Source of the DNA: an uncultured Bacteroidales bacterium
Lineage (GTDB): Bacteria; Bacteroidota; Bacteroidia; Bacteroidales; F082
Length of the DNA stretch: 56,260 nt
Assembly: GCA_900318465.1 (NCBI GenBank)
Contig: ONKQ01000029.1
Span: forward strand, 1 to 56,260
Reading direction: 5' to 3'
The number at the start of each line of letters is the position of its first letter. Position 1 is the stretch's first letter. A program made the translations under genes and the position numbers. Of this stretch, positions 6,792-16,351 are shown piece after piece. The notes below the pieces were generated by a model that was given only the letters and a program-made list of their open reading frames with translations, was not told the DNA's origin and made no database searches.

Positions 6792-9710
6792 TTAGTACAC
6801 CACAAATTTCGTGCAGCTGCTGTTGCTGCCTTGGTTGAGGCGCAAGATGTAAGAACCCACGCTAAGGTCACTCATGTTGACGTTGACCTCATAGCTGCCT
6901 TCGTTATAACGGCCCAAGTTCTGGTTCATCACCAGACGGCCCATCAGGTCGTAAACTTGATAGCTGACGTTGGCTTGGCCATTGACATCGAAGCTGATGG
7001 TGGCATTGCTATGGACAGGATTCGGATACAGCGAGACGGTGGTCTCGACAGCGACAGGCATGTCGGGAACGCCAATACCGCTCTCCTGCTTGTAGTTCTC
7101 ACAACGGAACACGCCGTGGCCATAGGTGGCAGCATAGATGATGCCCTTGTTGTGAACGCCAGGATAGATGTTGTAAACGGTATCATTCTCGGTAATCAAC
7201 ATTTCAATTTGGTCGTCCCACTGAAGGAGCTGCTGCTTGAGGTCCATGACCGGCACATCGCCAAGCATGTGGCTGTCAGACACCCAGTCGGGGCTTGAGA
7301 TGTTGGTGGCAGTGTAGATACCATGTTCAGTGCCAAGGATGACTTGACCCGTTTCCATTTCAATCACCGATGAGTAGACCGGCATCTTGGGCAGGTTGGC
7401 CTGCTTGCTGACGAGAGTCGGTTCAGCGGCGAGAGCGTCTGTCGAATACAGGACGTATGTGCTGTTGCCATAGTTACCGAGGGTGACAATAATCTTATTG
7501 GCATTCTGCGGGTCGACGGCGACGGAGGTCACGCACTGACCATCGGTGGGCAGCACCAACTCGGTGGTGGTCACTTGGAACGCACCAGTGGTGTCGCTCA
7601 ACGAGCCAGAAGCATCGTCAAGAACTGTGTTCAGGTTGGAGAGGCGGAACAGCTTGCCTTCCTTAGTGCCGACAAACATGTGGTCACCATCGGCGGATAT
7701 AGCCATGCAAAGAGGCTCGCCAGCAAATCCGAGGTTGCTGTTAGTAAGCTGATACCAAGTCGGGGCCGCAGCAAATTCCAAACCACCACGAGTCACATAA
7801 ACGCCACCCGTGAAGCTGACATACAGACGTGAGCTGATGGGGTCGTGAACCTCGATGGAGTCACCCACCTGCAAAGCCTGGCTCAGGGTGTAATCAAACG
7901 GGAAGTCATTGTTGCTCATCAATTGAACAGTGGTGTGAGCGGGGATAGTCAATGAATCCTCATTCTTGAACCACACCGTGGCGGGGTTCAGTTCGTCCTC
8001 GAAGTCCTCATAAAGCAGGATCGGCATACGGAACGAAGAGGTGCTGACGGTAAGGTTCTCAAGGAAGTTGGTCGACACCCAGTCATAACCAGCAGTTTCG
8101 GAGCGTTGGAAAGCACCATTTTTAAAGGTCACGAAGATAGTGTTGGGATTAATGTTGGAGATGGCGCAAGGGCCAGCCTGATAATTCTCACTGAACAAAC
8201 CCAAGATAGCACCAGGGTTAATCCAATCGCCATGACTCATGCTGTTGAGGTTTTCATCGCCCTCAATCATCACCACACCATGGTCAAGGCCAGCGGCCAT
8301 CACACGGGTGCTCTTGCCAGAGTAGGCGATATTGAACATGCGGGTGGTCACATAGTTGCGGTTGCAATAGTTGAAAGCGAAGTTACCGGCTGAACCTGTA
8401 GCTTTGTAAACGCCGCCGTCAGTGCCGAAATAGCATTCATTGGAATTGCGGGGGTTGAAGACCATGGCATGGAGACCAACGTGCAGATAATCGTCCAGCA
8501 TATACATTGACTCACCGGTGAGCATTTCGGTGAGATAGTAACCGCCGAAAGTCTCAGGCTTCTCAAGCTTCCAGAGATAATAACCAAGGATGTAGAGACG
8601 ACCCTCGTCGTTGGGGTCAACCACAATACCGTGATTGATGAGGCCACGCCCAATCAGGGTAGTACCATTATCACCACCGAAATAACCGTAGAGATTGTTG
8701 CTAAGAATGTTTGTTGTCACAGAGGGGAGGGCGACTTCCCAAGTGGCACCCTTGTCGTAAGAAACATAAATGCCTGCATGGACACCGCTGGCATTGACGC
8801 AGGAGGCGTACATCACATTTTCATTCGTCGGGGCGAAGGCAATGTCAAGCAAACCAGCGGCCGCCGGGATGGCGATGATTTCACCGTCCTCATTGAGGGT
8901 CGGGTTGTTGCCCGTAGTCGAGTGGCAAATCATCTCGTCGGTAGTACCGATATAAAGCATACCGTCAACAGAAGCCATGATAGTTCCGTCCGAAAGGACT
9001 TTCACTTCTTCGGCCTTGCCTTCAACAAGCATCGTCCAAGTGGCACCCTTATCGGTAGTGTATCTCAGACCACCATTTGTGGCGGCGATGAGCTTGTTGC
9101 CTGAAAGGGCAAGTTCGTTGACAAACGACCACGAAGTCGCCTCGTTGAGTGTAGGAACAGTAGTGGCAATTTGGGTAAAGGCATCGTCTTTAAGCATCCA
9201 AATGCCCGAACCGATGAAACTGTTTTCATAGTTCTGTTGGTCAAGGCCAGTGAAAGTAGCAGCAGCATCGCCATCGCCAGTGCCGATGTAAATGGTGCCG
9301 TCAGTGTCTTGAACCATGGAGCTGACCATCAAATCTTGTTCGCCCACTTGATGCCAAGTGACGCCTAAATTGTAGGTCTTGTAAACACCACCGCCCTTTG
9401 AGCCGATGTAGACCACGTTGGACTGGTTGTCATAAACGATGGCTGTGGTTTGGCCACCCATGTTGTCGGGACCCATGCTGATCCAGTAAAGATCTTCAGC
9501 AGCGGTTCCTCTGGCTTGGTTTTGAGTGGCTTGCAGCATCCAAGCTGGGTCGATGAGACCTGTGTGCTGGTTGGCGCGCAGACTGCCCATAAAGCTTTCA
9601 GCAGTTGCGTTTCCTTGTGTGCGCGGCACATAGTGACCGCCGTTGTCAGCGATGGCGAACTGGCCAAATACCAAAACTGCCATCAAGAAAGGTAAAAATC
9701 TCTTTTTCAT
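6792..9710 (-). CDS. Large T9SS-secreted protein with BNR/sortilin-like repeats
   Basis: 972 residues. A signal peptide (MKKRFLPFLMAVLVFGQFAIA) is followed by repeated segments of the type GxTW with preceding aromatic/Gly blades (VTWHQVG, GATWTML, GATWEVAL), plus GTIYIGTGDG and NVVYIGSKGGGVYKT, as in BNR/VPS10-like beta-propellers. The C-terminal 80 residues form a type A sorting domain (SLYPNPVHSNATISFDV, YDLMGRLV, GSYILRL, ending KFVVY). It should be exported across the outer membrane by the Por system and then released or anchored. Many such proteins are secreted adhesins or hydrolases; no catalytic motif was recognised. It has its own promoter (9790-9823) and terminator (6735-6768). Confidence 0.85.
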   Translation of the reverse strand: MKKRFLPFLMAVLVFGQFAIADNGGHYVPRTQGNATAESFMGSLRANQHTGLIDPAWMLQATQNQARGTAAEDLYWISMGPDNMGGQTTAIVYDNQSNVVYIGSKGGGVYKTYNLGVTWHQVGEQDLMVSSMVQDTDGTIYIGTGDGDAAATFTGLDQQNYENSFIGSGIWMLKDDAFTQIATTVPTLNEATSWSFVNELALSGNKLIAATNGGLRYTTDKGATWTMLVEGKAEEVKVLSDGTIMASVDGMLYIGTTDEMICHSTTGNNPTLNEDGEIIAIPAAAGLLDIAFAPTNENVMYASCVNASGVHAGIYVSYDKGATWEVALPSVTTNILSNNLYGYFGGDNGTTLIGRGLINHGIVVDPNDEGRLYILGYYLWKLEKPETFGGYYLTEMLTGESMYMLDDYLHVGLHAMVFNPRNSNECYFGTDGGVYKATGSAGNFAFNYCNRNYVTTRMFNIAYSGKSTRVMAAGLDHGVVMIEGDENLNSMSHGDWINPGAILGLFSENYQAGPCAISNINPNTIFVTFKNGAFQRSETAGYDWVSTNFLENLTVSTSSFRMPILLYEDFEDELNPATVWFKNEDSLTIPAHTTVQLMSNNDFPFDYTLSQALQVGDSIEVHDPISSRLYVSFTGGVYVTRGGLEFAAAPTWYQLTNSNLGFAGEPLCMAISADGDHMFVGTKEGKLFRLSNLNTVLDDASGSLSDTTGAFQVTTTELVLPTDGQCVTSVAVDPQNANKIIVTLGNYGNSTYVLYSTDALAAEPTLVSKQANLPKMPVYSSVIEMETGQVILGTEHGIYTATNISSPDWVSDSHMLGDVPVMDLKQQLLQWDDQIEMLITENDTVYNIYPGVHNKGIIYAATYGHGVFRCENYKQESGIGVPDMPVAVETTVSLYPNPVHSNATISFDVNGQANVSYQVYDLMGRLVMNQNLGRYNEGSYEVNVNMSDLSVGSYILRLNQGSNSSCTKFVVY

Positions 9711-9789
9711 ATCACGAAATTTAATTAACTATCTGTTTGATAAGGGTTTCGTTCAGATTAACGTTCTATTTCACCAAAGATATGGTCTG

Positions 9790-9823
9790 CAAATATAGGA
9801 CTTTATCTGAAAGGTGTGACAAA
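9790..9823 (-). promoter_or_regulatory. Promoter of the T9SS beta-propeller gene
   Basis: Minus-strand -7 box TATATTTG at 9790-9797 and -33 TTTG at 9820-9823, spacing 22 nt. The upstream DNA (9829-9859) is a run of phased A8/T8/A8 tracts that could act as an UP-like or bent element. The ATG lies 79 bp downstream of the -7 box, implying a long leader. Confidence 0.6.
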
Positions 9824-9881
9824 AAGTCGAAAAAAAATTCGTTTTTTTTCAAAAAAAATGGCATTTTGGCTTGTTTAAGCG

Positions 9882-10652
9882 TCAAAAAGGGCGTATGAAA
9901 TCGGCTTGAAGCCATCCGACACTACCATTGGCGATTTTGATTTTGCTCCAACCGTCGGTGGTTTCGAGGATGTTTACCTTCGTGCCTTCGTGAAGCACAA
10001 ACAAGTCTACACTGGCCTCACTTGGCGAACTTTTTATCGTCACCGTGGGGGTCATCACAATGGCTTGGTCTTGATTTTCAGAGGCTTGCTTCAATTGCAT
10101 GGCAAAGACCACCGACAGTCCGAAAACCAACAGGAAAACAAGGCCAGCAAAGAAGCCCAACTTCCTCAGCCCCATCCTGCGCGAGCGCAAGAAAAGGAAC
10201 AAAGCGAAGAGCAACAAGGCAAAAGCCACGATGGAACACCACGCCCATTGGTCGCCCGAAAGCGATGCTCTTGCATTTTGCCATCCCCTGACGATAAACG
10301 ACTGAGGCACAGGCTCAATCTTGTCGACAATGGCTTGGTTGGCAATGGCGAGGTTGGTTTGCACCTCCTCATTTGAGGGGTCGAGTTTCAGGGCTTTTTC
10401 GTAATAATAGATGGCCATCGGATACTCGCGCATCTTGTAATAGGTGTTGCCCATGTTGAAATAGAGCGGCACCGATTCCACCTCGGAAGCAAGAATCTGT
10501 TCATAGAGCGTCATAGCCGATTCGTAATTGCCTGCGTTGTAGGCGGCATTGGCCTGATTGAACCATTCTTCGCTGTTTTCTTGGGCACAAACTCTTCCCA
10601 AACCCATCACGGCGAGAAGACATATTAATATTAATAAGGTGTATCGTTTCAT
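9882..10652 (-). CDS. batE: BatE: TPR, two membrane segments, SH3-like domain
   Basis: Start at 10652 gives a signal peptide (MKRYTLLILICLLAVMGLGRVCAQ) with GGAAAGG upstream; a start at 10670 would add six residues. Domains: TPR repeats at about 30-105 (NQANAAYNAGNYESAM, FNMGNTYYKMREYPMAIYYYEKAL), two membrane segments (about 135-155 and 165-190) and a C-terminal bacterial SH3-like domain (about 200-255, TVTIKSSPSEASVDLFVLHEG). This is the last gene of the Bat (Bacteroides aerotolerance) operon, whose products are thought to form a membrane/periplasmic complex with the VWA proteins. The stop of batD lies at 10672, so translation is probably coupled. Confidence 0.88.
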   Translation of the reverse strand: MKRYTLLILICLLAVMGLGRVCAQENSEEWFNQANAAYNAGNYESAMTLYEQILASEVESVPLYFNMGNTYYKMREYPMAIYYYEKALKLDPSNEEVQTNLAIANQAIVDKIEPVPQSFIVRGWQNARASLSGDQWAWCSIVAFALLLFALFLFLRSRRMGLRKLGFFAGLVFLLVFGLSVVFAMQLKQASENQDQAIVMTPTVTIKSSPSEASVDLFVLHEGTKVNILETTDGWSKIKIANGSVGWLQADFIRPF

Positions 10653-10671
10653 TGTTGTTTTCCTTTCCATT

Positions 10672-12549
10672 TTACAAAACTTTTTCCGCTTTAGAAATCA
10701 CGTCGATGCCTCGCTGGTAGAGGTCGTCCATCTTTGCCTCTGCACTGCCCGGGGCGAATCGGGCGAACTCGCAACTGTTGAGCGTGTCTATGAACTGTTG
10801 CGTCAACTCGTCAGGCACATTCTTGGCTTTCATGGTCTCGTTCACTGTGTCCATCGACAGTTTTGAACGCTCGATGCCCAACTTGTCGGCGATGTAGCCC
10901 CACAAGGCCTGCGACATTTCCACATAGAACTTGTCTTGGTCTTTGGCCTTCAGGAATTGCGCGGCACTCTTCAGTCGGCCACGCGCCACCTTGTCGGCCT
11001 TGCGATTGCGGTTGGCTGCCGTGTCTTGGCTCAATTGCTCGCGTTTTTTCAGCACGAACAGCAAAATGACAAACAGCACCAACAGCACGAGGAGCACAAC
11101 AAAATAAGCCGCTGAGCCGAAAAACACCGTGTGCATGGGCTTCAGGTGCGCATTGCCCGTCATAATGTGGCGGATGTCGCTGCCCAAATACTTGATACCC
11201 TCTTGGTTGGAGGCATAGATGCCACCGCTATTGCCTTCATCGCCGCCCTTGCCTTTCTCCACCTTGATTTCGTAAGGCTGCGACGACAACGTTTGGTAAG
11301 CGCCTTTCGAAGGGTCGAAATACGAGAATTCCACGGCAGGAACGGTGAAACTGCCCGCCCTACGCGGAATCACCAAATATTCAGCCTTTTTCGTTCCCGA
11401 AAGGCCGTTGGCATTGTTGTTCACATTCATCGTGATTTTGGGGTCATACACCTCAAAATCAGGCGGGAAGACCGGCGTAGGCATCTGCAAAAGTTCCACA
11501 TTGCCCGTGCCTGAAACGGTCAAAGTCAAGGTGAAAGCCTCGTTGGTGCTCAGTTCGGTCTTGTCGATTTCCGACTTGAAGTTGAAGTTGCCCACGGCAC
11601 CTGCAAACGAAGCAGGTTTGCCGTTTTCGGGCAGACTTTTCACCTCCAAATTGAGGGTTTGCGAGGTGAGTTCCTTCCTCACATTGGCAATGTTGCGGTT
11701 GAAGAACGGATCGTTGAAGAACGCCTCAAACGGGTCCATGCTGCGCTGGCGGTTGCTTTCCGTCCTGATTTGCGCGATGCACTCGATAATCATCGGGTCG
11801 ATGGGAAGGGTTCCCGAGCGTTGCGGCACGACCACAATCTTCTGAATCTCAGCCGCTGTGTACTCAATGCCGTTGATGTATTCACTGGTTTGGCGCAACG
11901 AGCCGCCGTTGTTGTCGGTGATGTCCTTGGTCCAAAAACCAGCGTAAGATGGCATCCGCTCCACCGAAAGCGACGAAACGGGAACTTTGGTGTAAAGTTT
12001 ATAGGTCAACACGACTTGCTCGCCGACATAGGCCGACTTTTTTGAAGGTATCACTCTGATAAACAAATCCTTGCCACTGACTTGCGGGTCGCTTGTGTTT
12101 TGCTGCGACTGTCCTTGACCCGAAGACGAACCTCCGCCCGAAGGCGCTGCATGGCTGCCATCGTCGGGGATGACTTTAATGTCGAAAGGCTCGCTGCTAA
12201 TCTTTTTGCCTTTCACGGTCAAAGTGGCGGAGCCGACATGGAAAGTGCCCTCCTGATAGGCCTGCAAAGCGAAGGTGTAAGTACACCTGACCGTGTGCGA
12301 CATTGAACCGTTGACCATCGAGAAACTCGAACTTGACGAGGTGAACGGGCCGCCCACCACGGTAAAGCCCTCAAACGAAGGCGCTTGGAAATTCTTGCCC
12401 TCGGCATTGGCCTCGAAAACCACTTGGAAACGCTCGCCCACCATGACTTGCTTCTTGGTGGAAACGGTCAGGGTGGGGTCGTCTTGCGCCAGCATGGACA
12501 TGGGCGCAAAACATACGATGAACCATAATAAACTGAATATCTTCTTCAT
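10672..12549 (-). CDS. batD: BatD (oxygen-tolerance family)
   Basis: 625 residues from the ATG at 12549. Signal peptide MKKIFSLLWFIVCFAPMSMLA, then Ig-like beta domains typical of the BatD/oxygen tolerance family (TLTVSTKKQVMVGERFQVVF, FEGFTVVGGPFTSSSSSF, LFIRVIPSKKSAYVGEQVVL). One transmembrane helix lies near residue 480-505 (YFVVLLVLLVLFVILLFVL), followed by a cytoplasmic helical tail of about 110 residues. A Gly/Ser/Gln-rich linker occurs around residues 145-160. It is a periplasmic membrane-anchored part of the Bat complex. The 116-bp gap to batC is large for this operon and holds a copy of repeat family B. Confidence 0.88.
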   Translation of the reverse strand: MKKIFSLLWFIVCFAPMSMLAQDDPTLTVSTKKQVMVGERFQVVFEANAEGKNFQAPSFEGFTVVGGPFTSSSSSFSMVNGSMSHTVRCTYTFALQAYQEGTFHVGSATLTVKGKKISSEPFDIKVIPDDGSHAAPSGGGSSSGQGQSQQNTSDPQVSGKDLFIRVIPSKKSAYVGEQVVLTYKLYTKVPVSSLSVERMPSYAGFWTKDITDNNGGSLRQTSEYINGIEYTAAEIQKIVVVPQRSGTLPIDPMIIECIAQIRTESNRQRSMDPFEAFFNDPFFNRNIANVRKELTSQTLNLEVKSLPENGKPASFAGAVGNFNFKSEIDKTELSTNEAFTLTLTVSGTGNVELLQMPTPVFPPDFEVYDPKITMNVNNNANGLSGTKKAEYLVIPRRAGSFTVPAVEFSYFDPSKGAYQTLSSQPYEIKVEKGKGGDEGNSGGIYASNQEGIKYLGSDIRHIMTGNAHLKPMHTVFFGSAAYFVVLLVLLVLFVILLFVLKKREQLSQDTAANRNRKADKVARGRLKSAAQFLKAKDQDKFYVEMSQALWGYIADKLGIERSKLSMDTVNETMKAKNVPDELTQQFIDTLNSCEFARFAPGSAEAKMDDLYQRGIDVISKAEKVL

Positions 12550-12605
12550 TGATTCGTTGTTTTCACGATGCAAAAATACGTTTTTTCGTTTTCCGTTTTT
12601 ATGAT

Positions 12606-12664
12606 GCAGGGGTTCCGCTGCGCTTCACCACCTGCCTAATTTCCATCGTCCCTACGGGACTGCG
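12606..12664. repeat. Repeat family B, copy 1 (after the batC stop)
   Basis: Carries the family blocks GCAGGGGTT, CCTGCCTAAT and ATCGTCCCTACGGGACT in the same order as other copies. The GTCCC-TA-GGGAC hairpin ends five bases from the batC stop codon at 12666. It lies inside the operon, between batC and batD. Confidence 0.75.
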
Positions 12665-12665
12665 G

Positions 12666-14300
12666 TTACCAGTCTTTGTCGCTCTTCTTCTTGGGTTGTT
12701 GTCTCACTTTCTGCTCGTTCACCTTCTCCATCGTCTTTTTCTCCTGATTCTCAAGGGCATCCAACATGCGCTGGGCATCCTCTTTCGACATTTGCTGGCT
12801 TTGCTGCTGTTGGTTTTGCTGCTGTTGCTGCTGGTCTTGATTCTGCTGCTGTTGGTCTTGTTGTTGCTCTTGATCTTGCTGGTCTTGTTGCTGTTGTTCC
12901 TGATTTTGCTGCTGTTGCTGCTGGTCTTCACCTTCACTCTTCTCAAAAATGGCCGAAACCTCCACATCGAAGTCGGGCATGGTGAAGAAATTGCCGAGAG
13001 GCTGCACCTTAATCGAAGTGTCGCCCACCTGATGGATGACATATTCCTTGAATTGGTAGCCCGGCTCAGGCGCATTGCGCAAGGCAACCGTCTCGCGGCG
13101 TGTGGCTTCGGGTTGGTCGATAAGGACATGACCTCCCTTCAAAGTGGTGTCAGCGTTCACCTTGTAATAATTGGTCGCCTCCACAAACTCAGCCTTCACC
13201 GTCACATCGCTGTCAATCATCTGGAAAACATTGTCATCCGAAACGGGTGCTGACTCGGTAGCATCCTTTTGGCTGACCACGCGCAAGTCGCCAAGTTGGA
13301 AACCCTTATCAGGCTTCACAATGACCGCGACATTTTGTCCGGGCTTGACCAAACTATCCGTCACTAAAATGGTTCCATTGGAAACGCTATCAATGCTGAC
13401 TTTCAGCGCGGTACGGAAAGTGGCCGTCACCGTCACATCAAAATCGGGCATTTGGAACACCGTATCGTTGACAGGAACTGTGTCGTTGCGACTGCCCGTC
13501 TTGTAAACCGTGAACTTGTCGACCATATAACCATCTTTGCCGATGCCTTTCAGCACAACTTGCTGGCCTTCAACGGCTTTCTGTTTGTCAGCCTGCACCG
13601 TTCCATTCTTGATGTTTTTCTCAATCTCAATCTTGTGCGCCTGCTTGAACTCAGCCGATACCAACACATTGAACTTCGGCATGATGAAACTGCTACCGCT
13701 CACATCTACCGTTACCTCTTGATTGTCAGCGCGAACCACGACATATCTCGACAAGGCATAATCCTCGTCGGGTTGTGCTTTCAACGTGACGCGCTGCCCG
13801 TTGAAGGCTTCCTTTTCCTTGGCCTCTACCCTACCGTGTTCAGGCTGCACCACCCAAATCTGGCTTTTGACCAAATGCGCACGACAATATTCGAGGTTGT
13901 ACAAGGCGTTTGCGTTCTCGGGATTCAGTTTCAGCGACACCTTATATATATTAAAGGCGTCGTAATATTTGTCTTGCGCGAGGAGGCAGTTGCCCATGTT
14001 GAAAACCGCGTCTGACTTCAGCTTGGCATCGGGCGAAAGTTCAAGCACCTTCTGAAACTCGGTATAGGCCGTGTCGTAGGACTGCTTGGCATAATACACA
14101 TCGCCCATATTGAATTGCGCTTTCGCATTGTTCGGCCTGATTTCCAAGGCTTTCCTGTAATTCTCGATGGCCTGCTCGTAGTTGCCGCTTTTGTAGTTGC
14201 GGTTGCCTCGGCGGATGGCCTTTTCATCGCTCTGCGCCGAAACGGAGAGGGCAGAACACAGCAAAGCAATGACTATTAGATATTTACTGAACCTTTTCAT
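12666..14300 (-). CDS. batC: BatC with four extra beta-repeat domains and a Gln-rich tail
   Basis: 544 residues from the ATG at 14300, which overlaps the end of batB by 17 bp. A signal peptide (to about 22) is followed by TPR repeats (24-140). Then come four repeats of about 75 residues (about 147-218, 220-296, 299-372, 377-452), each ending in a pattern like FxMPDFDVTVxAxF, as in InlB B-repeat-like bacterial repeat domains. The Gln/Asp-rich stretch (459-503) and the end SKEDAQRMLDALENQEKKT are typical of BatC. Ordinary BatC proteins have TPR plus the Q-rich tail and are about half this size, so the four repeats look like an insertion. They may extend the periplasmic scaffold. Confidence 0.85.
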   Translation of the reverse strand: MKRFSKYLIVIALLCSALSVSAQSDEKAIRRGNRNYKSGNYEQAIENYRKALEIRPNNAKAQFNMGDVYYAKQSYDTAYTEFQKVLELSPDAKLKSDAVFNMGNCLLAQDKYYDAFNIYKVSLKLNPENANALYNLEYCRAHLVKSQIWVVQPEHGRVEAKEKEAFNGQRVTLKAQPDEDYALSRYVVVRADNQEVTVDVSGSSFIMPKFNVLVSAEFKQAHKIEIEKNIKNGTVQADKQKAVEGQQVVLKGIGKDGYMVDKFTVYKTGSRNDTVPVNDTVFQMPDFDVTVTATFRTALKVSIDSVSNGTILVTDSLVKPGQNVAVIVKPDKGFQLGDLRVVSQKDATESAPVSDDNVFQMIDSDVTVKAEFVEATNYYKVNADTTLKGGHVLIDQPEATRRETVALRNAPEPGYQFKEYVIHQVGDTSIKVQPLGNFFTMPDFDVEVSAIFEKSEGEDQQQQQQNQEQQQQDQQDQEQQQDQQQQNQDQQQQQQNQQQQSQQMSKEDAQRMLDALENQEKKTMEKVNEQKVRQQPKKKSDKDW

Positions 14301-15345
14301 CTTTCTTCTCAAAAATGTTAAACTTCTTCTCCCAGCCACGTTTGCCCGACGAAATGAAGATTTCCATCAGCAAAAGGACGATGGCCGCCGCCACAAACCA
14401 TTGGAACTGATCCTCATAATCGGTGAAAACCTTGGCATCGATTTCGGTCTTGTCGAGTTTGTTGATGTCTTCGTAAATCTTCTCCAAACCCACGTTGGAA
14501 TTGCTGGCGCGGACATAGATACCATTGCCCGCTGCCGCAATCTTCTGTAACATCTGCTCATCCAAACGGGTGATGATGGTGTTGCCGTTGCGGTCTTTGC
14601 GGTAGCCAATTTGATGGCCGTATTGGTTGTATTCCGGAATGGGGGCACCGTCAGCGAGGCCCATACCTATTGTATAAATATGCACGCCCTGCTTGGCAGC
14701 CTCTTGTGCGGCTTTCACGGCGGCATCGTTCTCATGGTCCTCACCATCGGAAATGATGACGATGGCGCGGCTGTGCGCTTCATCGGGGAACGACTTGAGT
14801 GCCAGATTGATAGCCTCAGCGATGGCCGTACCTTGCGAGGCCACAAGGCTCGTGTTGATGGTCGAGAGGAACATTCGAGCCGCCGAGTAGTCGGTGGTGA
14901 TGGGCAGTTGCACGAAAGCCTTGTCAGCAAAGACAATCACGCCGATGCGGTCGCCCTTCATCTCGGAAATGAGTTTGTTGATGGCCTGTTTCGAGCGTTC
15001 CATACGGCTCGGCACGATGTCTTCGGCGTTCATCGAATTGGAAACGTCGACGGCAATATAAAGGTCAATGCCTTCGCGCTTCACTTCTTCCATCTTGCTG
15101 CCACTCTGCAAGTTGGCCAAAGCCAAAATCGAGCAGGCGATGACAAAAAGGAAAATGACGAACTTGAAATTGGCGCGACGGGTGGAATAAGTCGGCACCA
15201 ACTGTTCACGCATCCCGATTTGGGCGAAACGCTCGAAACGGCGCTTCTGCCCGATGCGGAAGGCAATGTAAATCAATATCAGTAACGGAATGATTATCAG
15301 TCCGTAAAGGTATTCAGGGTGTTCAAATCGCAATACGTTTTCCAT
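14284..15345 (-). CDS. batB: BatB: membrane-anchored von Willebrand A domain protein
   Basis: 353 residues. Two N-terminal hydrophobic segments (about 12-29 and 60-78), a VWA domain with the MIDAS motif DVSNSM and supporting TIAEA and SDGEDHE segments, and a C-terminal transmembrane helix (about 315-333, FVAAAIVLLLMEIFI). This is the topology of BatA/BatB, in which a periplasmic or cytoplasmic-face VWA domain binds a divalent metal and mediates complex assembly. The start lies 4 bp after the batA stop and the end overlaps batC by 17 bp, so it belongs to one transcript. Confidence 0.9.
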   Translation of the reverse strand: MENVLRFEHPEYLYGLIIIPLLILIYIAFRIGQKRRFERFAQIGMREQLVPTYSTRRANFKFVIFLFVIACSILALANLQSGSKMEEVKREGIDLYIAVDVSNSMNAEDIVPSRMERSKQAINKLISEMKGDRIGVIVFADKAFVQLPITTDYSAARMFLSTINTSLVASQGTAIAEAINLALKSFPDEAHSRAIVIISDGEDHENDAAVKAAQEAAKQGVHIYTIGMGLADGAPIPEYNQYGHQIGYRKDRNGNTIITRLDEQMLQKIAAAGNGIYVRASNSNVGLEKIYEDINKLDKTEIDAKVFTDYEDQFQWFVAAAIVLLLMEIFISSGKRGWEKKFNIFEKKDEKVQ

Positions 15346-15349
15346 GGCT

Positions 15350-16351
15350 TTAATCGGTTAAAGTTCTGAAAATAGTCTTACGCAACAGGAATTCGAGCAG
15401 CAGCAAAGCCAAAGCCCATGCCACGAGCGGATAGAACTCCTCGTGGAGGCGGCGAAACTCCGTCACCTCAATCTTGGAGCGTTCCAACTTGTCGATTTCC
15501 GAATAAATTTCGTCCAGTTTTTGGTTGGAGGTGGCGCGGAAATACTTGCCGCCCGTCGAGTTGGCGATGGTGGTCAGCAGTTTCTCGTCGATTTCAACCT
15601 TTACCTGTTGAATGACCGTGCCACCAAACGGAGTTTGAAATGGCATCGGTGCCGTGCCGTAAGTGCCCACACCAATGGTGTAAACTCGAATGCCATAAAG
15701 TTTGGCAATCTCCGCAGCCGTGTAAGGGTCAACGGAACCAGCATTGTTCATACCATCAGTAAGCAGAATGACGACCTTCGATATGGCTTCGCTGTCTTTC
15801 AGGCGGCTGACGGCAGTGGCCAGTCCGTCGCCAATGGCGGTGCCGTCGTCGATGAGGCCGTTTTTCATCTCGCCGAGCATGTTGAGCATCACGCCGTGGT
15901 CGGTGGTCAGCGGCACTTGGGTGAAGGTTTCGCCCGAAAAGATGACCAAGCCCATGCGGTCGCCCGGACGACCTTGTACGAAGTCGGAAGCGACATTCTT
16001 GGCAGCGGTCAAGCGGTCGGGCTTGAGGTCGCGGGCCAGCATTGAACCCGAAACGTCCATAGCCATCACAATGTCAATGCCTTCGATGTTGGAGGTCGAG
16101 TTGGTCGATGAACTTTGCGGCCTTGCCAAAGCCACGATAAGCAAACCTAAAGCCATCATTTTCAGCGCGAAAAGCAGGTGACGCAGGTATGCTTTCCAAG
16201 TCTTGGGTAATTTGGCCATTCCCTTCAAGTCGGAGAAGTTCAGCGAGGCTTCTTGTTTCTTGTGACGCAACACATACCAAAGGATGCACAGCGGCACCAA
16301 CAACAAGAGCCACAACAGTTTAGGATTCGCAAATTCAATGTTTTCAAACAT
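15350..16351 (-). CDS. batA: BatA: membrane-anchored von Willebrand A domain protein
   Basis: 333 residues. N-terminal membrane segments (about 10-28, 57-77), a VWA domain with the MIDAS motif DVSGSM and TDGMNNAG, and a C-terminal hydrophobic segment (LVAWALALLLLEFLL). It is paralogous to BatB downstream. The ATG overlaps the stop of the preceding gene by 8 bp. The gene order moxR, DUF58, unnamed, batA, batB, batC, batD, batE matches the usual Bacteroidota order. Confidence 0.9.
   Translation of the reverse strand: MFENIEFANPKLLWLLLLVPLCILWYVLRHKKQEASLNFSDLKGMAKLPKTWKAYLRHLLFALKMMALGLLIVALARPQSSSTNSTSNIEGIDIVMAMDVSGSMLARDLKPDRLTAAKNVASDFVQGRPGDRMGLVIFSGETFTQVPLTTDHGVMLNMLGEMKNGLIDDGTAIGDGLATAVSRLKDSEAISKVVILLTDGMNNAGSVDPYTAAEIAKLYGIRVYTIGVGTYGTAPMPFQTPFGGTVIQQVKVEIDEKLLTTIANSTGGKYFRATSNQKLDEIYSEIDKLERSKIEVTEFRRLHEEFYPLVAWALALLLLEFLLRKTIFRTLTD

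Noticed and set aside
12781-12935. CAG/CAA run in batC as a possible CRISPR or microsatellite
   Set aside because: It encodes the normal Gln-rich tail of BatC; unit length and spacers do not fit CRISPR.
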